64,000 bases of DNA from Paenibacillus sp. PAMC 26794 (lineage in GTDB: Bacteria; Bacillota; Bacilli; Paenibacillales; Paenibacillaceae): the NCBI RefSeq assembly GCF_000316035.1, contig NZ_ANHX01000009.1, positions 1 through 64,000 of the forward strand, in the 5' to 3' direction. The notes under the pieces were generated by a model. It was not told where the DNA came from, did not search any database, and saw only the letters and a program-made list of their open reading frames with translations. Shown here piece by piece: positions 46,351 through 54,257 of this stretch. Both the position numbers and the translations under genes were made by a program. Position 1 is the first letter of the stretch. Each line of letters opens with the position of its first letter.

Positions 46351-46944
46351 ATGACGGATTCCCAGTTGATTCGAGAGATCAAGGAAGGTAACCTGGAGTT
46401 ATATTCCGAGCTGATGAGTCGTTATCAGCGTAAAATACTGGCTTTCGTATATCATATGTTGAAAAGTTCCAATATGGAGCTGCTTGCGGAAGATCTCTGT
46501 TCTGAGACTTTCTATAAGGCGTTCCGCAGTCTGCACTCTTTCCGTGAGGTGGATGCCTCATTCTCAACCTGGTTATATACCATTGCGAGAAATACGGTAC
46601 TGAGTGAGCTTCGCAAACAGCGTAGCGGAAATGTCCCACTTGAAGAGAGCGGGATTGTTCCCGTTGCTCCTTCGGAGGATGCACCGGAGTATGCTGTATT
46701 GCGCAGCGAGCGGGTGATGCTGGTTAGAGATGCGATTAACAATTTGCCGGAGAAGCAGCGTTCTGCGATTATACTCCGCGAGTATGATCAACTAGACTAC
46801 CAAGAGATTGCGAATATTCTTGGGCAGAGCGTCAGTTCTGTGAAATCGCTATTATTCAGAGCAAGATCAAGCGTAAAAACTCAATTGGAACCTTATTTCT
46901 TCGAACCGGTGTACGAGCCATATGAAGGGATGAAGAACCGATGA
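46351..46944 (+). CDS. ECF-type RNA polymerase sigma factor
   Basis: It has 197 residues. Region 2 covers about 15-85 (DLCSETFYKAF and FSTWLYTIARN are typical) and region 4 about 125-180 (LPEKQRSAIILREYDQLDYQEIA). ATG 46351 lies ten bases after AGGAGGGG; an earlier in-frame start at 46294 gives an unlikely extension. It overlaps the anti-sigma gene (ATGA), the usual arrangement. Confidence 0.93.
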   Translation: MTDSQLIREIKEGNLELYSELMSRYQRKILAFVYHMLKSSNMELLAEDLCSETFYKAFRSLHSFREVDASFSTWLYTIARNTVLSELRKQRSGNVPLEESGIVPVAPSEDAPEYAVLRSERVMLVRDAINNLPEKQRSAIILREYDQLDYQEIANILGQSVSSVKSLLFRARSSVKTQLEPYFFEPVYEPYEGMKNR

Positions 46945-47576
46945 ATTGCAACGAAGCCCAGGAACTGTTTGCACTGGTCTGGGACATGCCGGAAACTCAT
47001 CCTCAGCGGATTGCATTTCATGCTCATCTTGCTGGTTGTGAAGAGTGCTGCGAGCAGTTTGAGGTCTGGGAAGAAGCTCAGATCTTGCTGCACAGCATTC
47101 CGGTTCCAGTGACAGAACAACAGGCAGAGAGAGTGAACCGTAACGTTATGGACCGGATCTACGCGGAGTCTCCATGGCTACTGCCGGAAGAGGCAAAGGT
47201 TAATCGTTTCTCTGCTGCGATCCGCAAGCATATGTCTTTGTGGATTGCCGCGTTCCTGGCTATTTTTTTATGCAGCTTTCTGTATATGGCAATGTTTAAG
47301 CCAGACGTATCAGAAGCTGAGCAAACCAAGGTTGTTGCTACAGGTATTTTGGAGACAGGGGTTGCCGGAAGCGGACCATCGTCCTCTGGAATGTATCAGT
47401 ACAACATGACTGGAGCGGACAGAGGAAGTATCATAGAGCCTTTTGTTGTGAGCATGGGACCTGCTTATCCGCAGTATTGGATGGCCCTCTCTTTACTTGC
47501 AATAGGAATGGCGTTATTTTCTCTTGGACGTATGCATCGAACAACGAGTAAACGCAAACAAGGTGCGAGTGCATAG
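46941..47576 (+). CDS. Zinc-finger anti-sigma factor
   Basis: It has 211 residues. The N-terminus carries the HLAGCEEC motif (H-x3-C-x2-C, about 29-36) of zinc-binding anti-sigma domains, followed by a membrane segment (about 98-118), an extracytoplasmic stretch, and a second hydrophobic segment near 178-195. It should hold the partner sigma at the membrane until a signal triggers its release. The inducing signal is unknown. Confidence 0.9.
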   Translation: MNCNEAQELFALVWDMPETHPQRIAFHAHLAGCEECCEQFEVWEEAQILLHSIPVPVTEQQAERVNRNVMDRIYAESPWLLPEEAKVNRFSAAIRKHMSLWIAAFLAIFLCSFLYMAMFKPDVSEAEQTKVVATGILETGVAGSGPSSSGMYQYNMTGADRGSIIEPFVVSMGPAYPQYWMALSLLAIGMALFSLGRMHRTTSKRKQGASA

Positions 47577-47619
47577 GTAATAACCTTTCGTTCGCCGTGT
47601 GGAGAAATGAGGGATGTAA

Positions 47620-48219
47620 GTGCGAATCGGGCTTATTCGTCACGGTCTTACAGACTGGAATGCGGCGGGCCGTATACAGGGTCAGACGGATATTCCTCTG
47701 AATGGAGAAGGTCGTGAACAGGCAGAGCGCCTGGGAAGACGTCTGCTGACGGAAGAATACCAATGGGACTATATCATCACAAGTGGATTATCGCGGGCAC
47801 AGGAAACAGGGGAGATTATCTCTAAACTGTTGAATGTACCTTTGCTTGAGCCGGATGCACGGTTGAAAGAAAGGGCTTTTGGTCAGATTGAAGGTCTGAC
47901 TTCAGAAGAACGGGTTGCCCGTTGGGGCAAATCCTGGGAGACATTGGACTTGGGACAGGAGCAGATAGCGGATATCCAGATTCGTGCACTGGATTTTCTG
48001 GAAGATCTATGGTCTGCCTATCCGGACCAAAACGTACTCATTGTCACTCACGGAGCTTTCTTAGCCAACCTGTTAACAGCCTTGTTTAAAGATCGGTATA
48101 CAGAACGGATTGGAAACCTGTCACTGACGATCCTGGAAAAGGAACGTGATGACTGGAGTCCACTGTTATATAATTGCACACGACATCTGTCTTTGGACAC
48201 AGCGAAACAACCTGAGTAA
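47620..48219 (+). CDS. Histidine phosphatase family protein
   Basis: It has 199 residues. LIRHGLTDWN (about 5-14) holds the catalytic RHG, and VTHGAF near 143-148 holds the second His. It belongs to the phosphoglycerate mutase-like branch (phosphatase type, e.g. PhoE or GpmB-like); substrate unknown. GTG 47620 follows GAGGGATG. A terminator follows. Confidence 0.9.
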   Translation: MRIGLIRHGLTDWNAAGRIQGQTDIPLNGEGREQAERLGRRLLTEEYQWDYIITSGLSRAQETGEIISKLLNVPLLEPDARLKERAFGQIEGLTSEERVARWGKSWETLDLGQEQIADIQIRALDFLEDLWSAYPDQNVLIVTHGAFLANLLTALFKDRYTERIGNLSLTILEKERDDWSPLLYNCTRHLSLDTAKQPE

Positions 48220-48240
48220 GCTAACTTGGGTTGTTTTTTT
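48206..48240 (+). terminator. Intrinsic terminator after the histidine phosphatase gene
   Basis: AACAACC (48206-48212) pairs with GGTTGTT (48229-48235) with an inner AGT/ACT stem, ending in seven T residues. It overlaps the stop codon region. Confidence 0.85.
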
Positions 48241-48493
48241 GCGTTTTATGGGGAAATAGAGACTGTATATGATTTCAAACCTCTCATTTTTCTTCTGATT
48301 GACCAACTTGAGGCATAGTATGATTAACGAATTAATTTCATCATTCACTAAAGATATTATGAAATTAATTCAAACATAAATTTCCAAAAAGAGGTTTAGA
48401 TTATGGGAATTCCGTCAACGATGTTTACAAAACCAAACTATTTCAGGCTCCAAATCAGTAGTCGAAGTAGTTAACGGGCGAGGCGATGGACCC

Positions 48494-49612
48494 ATGAATC
48501 TAGCGGATATGCTTACTTTTGCCGATATTGGCCAGCTTAATCGAATAGCAGACTATTACCAATGTGAATGCAAGCCCAATTCCAAACATGAACTCATCCA
48601 GAGTATTCTCACTACATTGGGCAGCAGACCCTTTTTTGAGCAGCAGGTACGTCAACTGAATCAAGCAGATCAGCGCTTTTTGAACAACTTGTTGTTTGAT
48701 CCTCGCCAGTATTATGGTATGGAAGAACTCATTGCCATAGCCCGTCAATCGATGGACAAAAAGGAGAGTGAGGCTGGCGCCAGTCCACGTGATCTCATCG
48801 TTCGCTTCAATAAGAGTGGATGGTTGTTCAATGGGACAACGCAGCAGACCAGGTATTTGTATCAGGTACCCCAGGATCTGAAATTAAGATTCAGGGATGT
48901 GTTATCCACACATCTGCGAGCAGGGATTACCAAAACAACGGAACCACCCATGTATCGGGATGAGTATCATCTCTTAGCGGATGATCTCAAGTTGTTTCTG
49001 CAGTTTGTCCAGCAGCACGAAATTGCCCTTAACGCTGAAGGTATGATGTACCGTCGCTCTCAACAGCAAATTATGGAGCATCTGCACATTAGTGAGGAAT
49101 TGGTGGGCAAAGGTGGATGGAGATTCGGATATGGCCGTTCCTTCAAGGATTACCCGGATCGTTTCGCACTTCTCTACGACTATGCATTTCACCATCGGCT
49201 GGTTCGTGAGGAGCAAGGTACGCTGAAGTTATCACCAGCTGGAGAAGACAAGCTGGGGGCTGAGAAAACAGCCGAAATGATACAGCTATTTAGGTTTTGG
49301 TTAAGATTGTATAAAGGTGCTATTCCCAATCTGTCCTCTATTGTGTATTGGACAGGCGAATGTGCCCTGGAATGGTCAACCGCCGAGTCGCTGTTTCGTC
49401 AGATCGGTCCATTCATTCAGCCGTTCTATTATGATATGGCCGAGGCCATCTATGATAACAGAATTGTTAAAATGATGTTGCATCTTGGCATGGTCCGTAT
49501 TGGGGAACATGAGGAAGGCCGGACGATACAAATGACAGCCTGGGGCACACGTCTTGCTGCATCCTGTCGCTCCATCTCAGGAGACATTAAGCCTATTATG
49601 TTTGACAAGTGA
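48494..49612 (+). CDS. Uncharacterised protein, possible helicase-associated winged-helix type
   Basis: It has 372 residues, no signal peptide and no membrane segment. The sequence is helical and rich in Gln and Leu and looks like the wHTH-bearing regions found next to XPB/Ssl2-type helicase domains, but no helicase motif is present. This likeness is a weak impression. ATG 48494 is in GGGCGAGGCGATGG context. A 23-codon frame with a ribosome site (48403-48474) precedes it; whether it is translated is unclear. Confidence 0.7.
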   Translation: MNLADMLTFADIGQLNRIADYYQCECKPNSKHELIQSILTTLGSRPFFEQQVRQLNQADQRFLNNLLFDPRQYYGMEELIAIARQSMDKKESEAGASPRDLIVRFNKSGWLFNGTTQQTRYLYQVPQDLKLRFRDVLSTHLRAGITKTTEPPMYRDEYHLLADDLKLFLQFVQQHEIALNAEGMMYRRSQQQIMEHLHISEELVGKGGWRFGYGRSFKDYPDRFALLYDYAFHHRLVREEQGTLKLSPAGEDKLGAEKTAEMIQLFRFWLRLYKGAIPNLSSIVYWTGECALEWSTAESLFRQIGPFIQPFYYDMAEAIYDNRIVKMMLHLGMVRIGEHEEGRTIQMTAWGTRLAASCRSISGDIKPIMFDK

Positions 49613-49656
49613 AGGACAAGTTGCTAAAATCACTCCCAAATTAAGGAGTGATAATA

Positions 49657-50163
49657 ATGATAATTCCATACAAAGGTCTACAACCTCAGTTACACCCTTC
49701 GGTATATATGGCTGAAGGTGCAAAACTGATCGGTGATTTGAGAATGGGAGAAGAGTCTTCCGTCTGGTTCAATGCAGTCCTGCGGGCTGATTTGGCTCCT
49801 ATTATCATTGGAAAGCGCTGTAATATTCAAGATAACGTTGTCGGGCATGTCAATACTGATCAACCTTTGATTGTGGGAGATGATGTCTCAGTAGGACATA
49901 CAGCGATCATTCATGGTTGTCGTATTGGAACAGGATCATTAATCGGTATGGGAGCCATTCTGCTGAATGGAGCCGATATTGGCGAATATACGCTGATTGG
50001 AGCCGGTTCTGTTGTTACTGAGAATAGTAAAATTCCGCCCTATACTCTTGCTTTGGGGACACCTGCCAAAGTGATACGTGAGCTGACAGATGCCGATCTG
50101 GAGCGGATGTCCAGAACTTCACTGGGTTATGTTACCAAAGGAAAAGAATATAGGAGCTCTTAA
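49657..50163 (+). CDS. Gamma-carbonic-anhydrase-family hexapeptide protein
   Basis: It has 168 residues built of left-handed beta-helix hexapeptide repeats. The metal-ligand His residues appear as GHVN (about 67), GHTAIIHG (about 84-91). It belongs to the YtoA/PaaY-like branch of gamma carbonic anhydrases; enzyme activity is not certain for this branch. ATG 49657 follows TAAGGAGTG; GTG 49648 lies inside that site. Confidence 0.9.
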   Translation: MIIPYKGLQPQLHPSVYMAEGAKLIGDLRMGEESSVWFNAVLRADLAPIIIGKRCNIQDNVVGHVNTDQPLIVGDDVSVGHTAIIHGCRIGTGSLIGMGAILLNGADIGEYTLIGAGSVVTENSKIPPYTLALGTPAKVIRELTDADLERMSRTSLGYVTKGKEYRSS

Positions 50164-50186
50164 ATCCGTTTTGGAGGTGCATCCTA

Positions 50187-50366
50187 TTGGATAAAATGAA
50201 AGTTACGTATGAAGTCATGTTGGGGCTGGCAGCTGAGATGGTGTGGGACGAAGCGCTTCGCAAACAGCGCAGCGAGAAGCTCTATTTGGAAATCGATAAA
50301 GCGTTAGCTACCGGAGACGAAGTAGCTTTCCGGAGTCTGACGGATGAACTGAGGACCATAAACTGA
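50187..50366 (+). CDS. Small IDEAL-domain protein
   Basis: It has 59 residues from TTG 50187 (after TTGGAGGTG) to TGA 50364-50366. LEIDKALATGDEVAFRSLTDEL (about 34-55) matches the IDEAL domain also found at the C-terminus of B. subtilis YpiB. It sits just where ypiB would be, ahead of the YpiF homologue, and may represent only that domain. Function unknown. Confidence 0.72.
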   Translation: MDKMKVTYEVMLGLAAEMVWDEALRKQRSEKLYLEIDKALATGDEVAFRSLTDELRTIN

Positions 50367-50392
50367 TGGGCAAAATATATTCTTTCTGAGAT

Positions 50393-50427
50393 AAAAGGGA
50401 ATGCGCAGATGCGTGTTTCCTTTTTTG
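50393..50427 (+). terminator. Intrinsic terminator after the IDEAL-domain gene
   Basis: AAAGGGAA ... TTTCCTTTT stem with an inner GCGCA/TGCGT pairing, ending in six T residues. Confidence 0.88.
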
Positions 50428-50518
50428 ATATGTGTAATTCCGAAATGAATGTCTGGATTTATAAGATATGGTCATATATAATATGGGAATAAAATGGATA
50501 GAGAGGGGATATAGGGAA

Positions 50519-50941
50519 TTGAAATTCAGTGAGATGACTCAAGACAGCTGGGCTGAACTGCAACTCTATCTGGATACATGCCTTATTCCATACACAGCTC
50601 TTAGCGGTGAGCAGTCGCCAGTTGAAGCTACCGAGGCATTGGAGCGGCTGAGAGATTTTCTAGATCTGGTCGAAATTCCTTTCAAAGGGAGAATCATGAC
50701 TTATCCAGCCTTTCATTATGCTAATTCGGAATTGTCAATGACATTAAATTCCTTGTCCGCACAGCTTAAATCCTCGGGATTCAAATATGTGGTTATTATG
50801 TCATCAGATGGTCATTTGGATGAGGTGGAAATTCCATCTGCTGATCTGGTTTTGAGTCGGTCCGTGTTAACTCATGAGGTCGGAGAAGAGGGGATTGCGA
50901 GATTTGTAGGGGAGAAGATACGAGACTTGTGGAAAAAATAG
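50519..50941 (+). CDS. DUF2487/YpiF-like protein
   Basis: It has 140 residues from TTG 50519, after GAGAGGGGATATAGGG; an upstream in-frame start at 50468 adds an unlikely tail. It is soluble and of unknown role. It precedes qcrA, as ypiF does in B. subtilis. TATAAT at 50477-50482 may be its -10 element. Confidence 0.78.
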   Translation: MKFSEMTQDSWAELQLYLDTCLIPYTALSGEQSPVEATEALERLRDFLDLVEIPFKGRIMTYPAFHYANSELSMTLNSLSAQLKSSGFKYVVIMSSDGHLDEVEIPSADLVLSRSVLTHEVGEEGIARFVGEKIRDLWKK

Positions 50942-50955
50942 TTTTTGGCGACAAA

Positions 50956-51021
50956 TGTGACAAATTTACAACATTTTTTTAATAACGCTTACAATTGAAC
51001 CTTAAAAATGTGTGACAAATT
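50956..51021 (+). repeat. Direct repeat TGTGACAAATT upstream of qcrA
   Basis: Identical 11-base copies at 50956-50966 and 51011-51021, 55 bases apart (about five helical turns). The second ends one base before the -35 element region. They may be activator-binding sites. Confidence 0.6.
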
Positions 51022-51022
51022 C

Positions 51023-51051
51023 TTGACGGTGTTCTAGGGCTACTATATGAT
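51023..51051 (+). promoter_or_regulatory. Sigma-A promoter of qcrABC
   Basis: TTGACG (51023-51028), 17 bases, TATGAT (51046-51051). Confidence 0.8.
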
Positions 51052-51133
51052 TATGTATGTTCTAGTAAGTCGTGGAATTTATGAAAATGAAAACGTTTGA
51101 GAGAGTTGGCTGAAAAAGGGGGTTGGAGACAGT

Positions 51134-51676
51134 ATGAGCAGTGAGCATGACCACCACGAAGCTTCATTGAAATTGCCAAGCCGCATGGAGATGTCACGCA
51201 GGCAGTTTTTAACGTACACGCTTGGTGGAGCTACAGCCTACATGGCCGCCGGTGCAATCCTTCCTATGGTCCGTTTTGCGGTGGACCCGATTTTGCAACA
51301 TAAGGGAGAAGGCACCTCTGTCAAAGTAGCTGAAATTAGCAAAATTACGAATGAGCCTCAAGAATTCACCTTTGAACTTAAACAACAGGATGGTTGGTAT
51401 CTGAGTAATGCATCGTTAGTGGCGTGGATTCGCAAAGACGAGCAGGGTAAAATTTATGCACTCTCACCTATCTGTAAACATCTGGGATGTACAGTAGGCT
51501 GGAATAGTGACAAGCAGTACCCTGACGAGTATCATTGCCCTTGCCATGGCGCGCACTATGACAAGGAAGGGAAGAATCTTGCCGTAGCCCCCAAACCGCT
51601 GGATGAGTACGTAGTCAAGGAAGAGCAGGGTTGGGTATATCTGGGCGACATTGTTCCGAACACCCGAGTGAATTAG
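51134..51676 (+). CDS. qcrA: Menaquinol:cytochrome c reductase Rieske iron-sulfur subunit
   Basis: It has 180 residues. An N-terminal SRRQFL twin-arginine motif (about 21-26) is followed by one membrane segment. The [2Fe-2S] site ligands lie in CKHLGC near 114-119 and CPCHGAHY near 135-142. It passes electrons from menaquinol to cytochrome c in the membrane complex with QcrB and QcrC. ATG 51134 follows GGGGGTTGGAGA. Confidence 0.95.
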   Translation: MSSEHDHHEASLKLPSRMEMSRRQFLTYTLGGATAYMAAGAILPMVRFAVDPILQHKGEGTSVKVAEISKITNEPQEFTFELKQQDGWYLSNASLVAWIRKDEQGKIYALSPICKHLGCTVGWNSDKQYPDEYHCPCHGAHYDKEGKNLAVAPKPLDEYVVKEEQGWVYLGDIVPNTRVN

Positions 51677-51691
51677 GAGGCGTGAACGCAG

Positions 51692-52363
51692 ATGTTTAAA
51701 AATGTCTATGACTGGATTGACGAGCGTCTCGATATCACGCCAATCTGGCGGGACGTTGCGGATCATGAAGTTCCAGAGCATGTAAATCCGGCTCATCACT
51801 TTTCCGCATTCGTGTACTGCTTTGGTGGATTGACGTTCTTTATTACTGTTATTCAGATTCTGTCAGGCATGTTCCTGACCATGTATTACGTACCTGATAT
51901 TATCAATGCCTACGCAAGTGTGGAGTACCTGCAGACCAAAGTAGCCTTCGGCCAAATTGTTCGCGGCATGCACCACTGGGGAGCCAGTCTGGTTATCGTA
52001 ATGATGTTCTTACATACGATGCGTGTGTTCTTTACAGGCTCTTACAAGGCACCGCGTGAAATGAACTGGGTTGTCGGCATGTTGATCTTTTTCGTCATGT
52101 TGGGACTGGGGCTGACAGGGTACTTGTTGCCATGGGATAACAAAGCCTATTTTGCAACAAAAGTAACATTGGAGATTGCCAATACGGTTCCTTGGCTGGG
52201 ACCGATTATTAAAGAATTCCTGCAAGGCGGTACGATTGTCGGTGCACAGACACTAACCCGATTCTTTGCCCTGCACGTATTCTTCCTCCCCGCTGTGCTT
52301 CTGGTGCTTCTGGTCGGACACTTTATCATGATCCGCAGACAGGGCATTTCGGGACCACTATAA
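51692..52363 (+). CDS. qcrB: Menaquinol:cytochrome c reductase cytochrome b subunit
   Basis: It has 223 residues with four membrane helices, the b6-type short cytochrome b. Haem-ligand His residues lie in MHHWGAS near 93-99 and in the later helices (HTMR near 109 and LHVF near 194). It forms the quinol-oxidising core with QcrA and QcrC. ATG 51692 follows TAGGAGGCG. Confidence 0.96.
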   Translation: MFKNVYDWIDERLDITPIWRDVADHEVPEHVNPAHHFSAFVYCFGGLTFFITVIQILSGMFLTMYYVPDIINAYASVEYLQTKVAFGQIVRGMHHWGASLVIVMMFLHTMRVFFTGSYKAPREMNWVVGMLIFFVMLGLGLTGYLLPWDNKAYFATKVTLEIANTVPWLGPIIKEFLQGGTIVGAQTLTRFFALHVFFLPAVLLVLLVGHFIMIRRQGISGPL

Positions 52364-52384
52364 ACTGAGAAGGGAGGAATCGCA

Positions 52385-53269
52385 ATGGCTCACGGACATA
52401 AGAAGGATGATGAGGAAAAGGTTATCTTTGTCGGTGATTCACGGGTCCGTAAAGGGGCGGGATTTATTACCCCTCCTGATTACACGGCTTACCCCGGCAA
52501 ATCAGAAGCCTTTATTCCTAACTTCCTGCTGAAAGAATGGATGGTTGGTGTCGTTGTATTGGTGGGCATTCTGGTACTAACGATCTCAGAACCTGCACCT
52601 TTGGGCTATCCGGCCAATCCGAGCGCATCCGTAATTCCTATGCCGGACTGGTACTTCCTTTTTCTGTATCAGTACTTGAAGTATCCATACGCATCGGGTG
52701 ATTACGTTCTGCTCGGGGTACTGGGGGTCAGCGGAGTCGCTTTCGGAGCTTTGCTGCTGGCACCATTCCTGGACACTGGCAAGGAGCGGCGTTTCTATAA
52801 ACGCCCAATTGCTTCATCATTGATGATTTTGTCGGTCATTTCTGTATTCTACCTGACGAATGTAGCGTGGACGCACTACGAGCATGAGTTGGAAGCAAGT
52901 GGACAGAAGCCTGAACATATTCAACGTGAAGAAGAAGCACTGGAGAGGCGTGAACAGGGGCTCCCGCCAGTTTCCAATGCACCTGGTCAGCAAGAAGAAG
53001 TTGCGATCGTGGAAGAGGATGATCCTGCAATGGAAACGTACAAGAAGGCCGGTTGTATTGGTTGTCATGCGGCTGATATGAAGGGCGCAACTGGACCTTC
53101 ACTTCGGGGTGTGGGTGACAAGCATAGCCAGGAAGAGATTCTGACCATTATCAAAGAAGGTTACAACGAGATGCAGCCTCAGTACAATAATGCTATTGCT
53201 CAAGGTGTAACGGATGAAGAGATCACTCATCTGACCGAATGGCTTGCGAAACAGAAAGCAGAACAGTAA
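52385..53269 (+). CDS. qcrC: Menaquinol:cytochrome c reductase cytochrome b/c subunit
   Basis: It has 294 residues. The N-terminal part is subunit IV-like with three membrane helices (about 50-165) and includes the PxxW motif PDWYFL near 88; the C-terminal part is a fused cytochrome c domain with CIGCH near 223-227. This fusion is characteristic of Firmicute bc complexes. ATG 52385 follows GAAGGGAGG. A terminator ends the operon. Confidence 0.95.
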   Translation: MAHGHKKDDEEKVIFVGDSRVRKGAGFITPPDYTAYPGKSEAFIPNFLLKEWMVGVVVLVGILVLTISEPAPLGYPANPSASVIPMPDWYFLFLYQYLKYPYASGDYVLLGVLGVSGVAFGALLLAPFLDTGKERRFYKRPIASSLMILSVISVFYLTNVAWTHYEHELEASGQKPEHIQREEEALERREQGLPPVSNAPGQQEEVAIVEEDDPAMETYKKAGCIGCHAADMKGATGPSLRGVGDKHSQEEILTIIKEGYNEMQPQYNNAIAQGVTDEEITHLTEWLAKQKAEQ

Positions 53270-53286
53270 AATCAAAATAACCAATG

Positions 53287-53318
53287 AAACCTGATCGTTT
53301 ATGCGGTCAGGTTTTTTG
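53287..53318 (+). terminator. Intrinsic terminator after qcrABC
   Basis: AACCTGA (53288-53294) pairs with TCAGGTT (53307-53313), followed by a T run. Confidence 0.88.
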
Positions 53319-53379
53319 AAGTGTTTTTTGGACAGCACGGTATCGTGCACAACTTATGATGAAGGAAGGGGCAGGGAAT

Positions 53380-54006
53380 GTGGCTTTATCGTATTTCTGG
53401 AGTAGGGAATTTCTGACTAATCGTTATTTCCTGTGGCTATTATTTTGGTGTAATGCGGTAGGAACGGTATACGGATACATCTGGTACGGAGAGCAAATGA
53501 AAATGACGCTGGCTGAGCAGCCGGTGTGGCAGATCGTATTTGTGCCGGATAGTCCAACAGCGAGTTTGTTTTTTACTTTAGCGTTGCTATGGGTCTTGTA
53601 CCCACCACGGTCCATCATTATCAAACGGATCGGACATGTGATTCAGGCGCTTGCCGTGGTCACATCTGTGAAATATGGCGTGTGGGCCGTATCCATTATT
53701 TTCGCTGGCTGGATGCAAGGTGGTACACAGCACTGGCAAGATTGGATGTTGATTGCTTCGCATAGTGCGATGGCCATTGAAGCTCTTATTTATGTACGCT
53801 TTTTCGGCTTCCGCTGGGCTTCCCTTGTCGTTGCAGGTCTCTGGACGCTGTTGAACGATACGATGGATTATACATATGATATTTACCCCTGGTTACCCGC
53901 TTCCCTCTATGATCATGTAGATGGTGTGCGTAATTTCACATTCGGACTGACACTGGTAAGCATTCTGTGCGCGTGGCTGGCCTTAAGACAGGCTAGACGT
54001 ACCTGA
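53380..54006 (+). CDS. DUF1405 membrane protein (YpjA-like)
   Basis: It has 208 residues with about six hydrophobic helices. GTG 53380 follows GGAAGGGGCAGGG; ATG 53356 has no ribosome site. It matches YpjA in place and type. Role unknown. Confidence 0.82.
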   Translation: MALSYFWSREFLTNRYFLWLLFWCNAVGTVYGYIWYGEQMKMTLAEQPVWQIVFVPDSPTASLFFTLALLWVLYPPRSIIIKRIGHVIQALAVVTSVKYGVWAVSIIFAGWMQGGTQHWQDWMLIASHSAMAIEALIYVRFFGFRWASLVVAGLWTLLNDTMDYTYDIYPWLPASLYDHVDGVRNFTFGLTLVSILCAWLALRQARRT

Positions 54007-54050
54007 TCTTGACCTCATACTTTGGAGAAAGAATAACACGTCTCATGAAG

Positions 54051-54077
54051 AGTCGCTATTTTAGCGGCTTTTTTTTG
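54051..54077 (+). terminator. Intrinsic terminator after the YpjA-like gene
   Basis: AGTCGCTA (54051-54058) pairs with TAGCGGCT (54062-54069) followed by seven T residues. Confidence 0.88.
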
Positions 54078-54257
54078 TGTCCAAAATGTGTCCATATTGT
54101 GCTATTTCATGGCTTAAAAATCAAGGATATCTCCATTCTGCACCTTATAATAAAATTGAAACTATATTTTGAAATTATTTTCCATAATTACTCATTATTT
54201 AAAGGGGTGACGAGTGATCAGCTTTGTAAGATAATCCGGAAAGGGAAGGTGACATGT

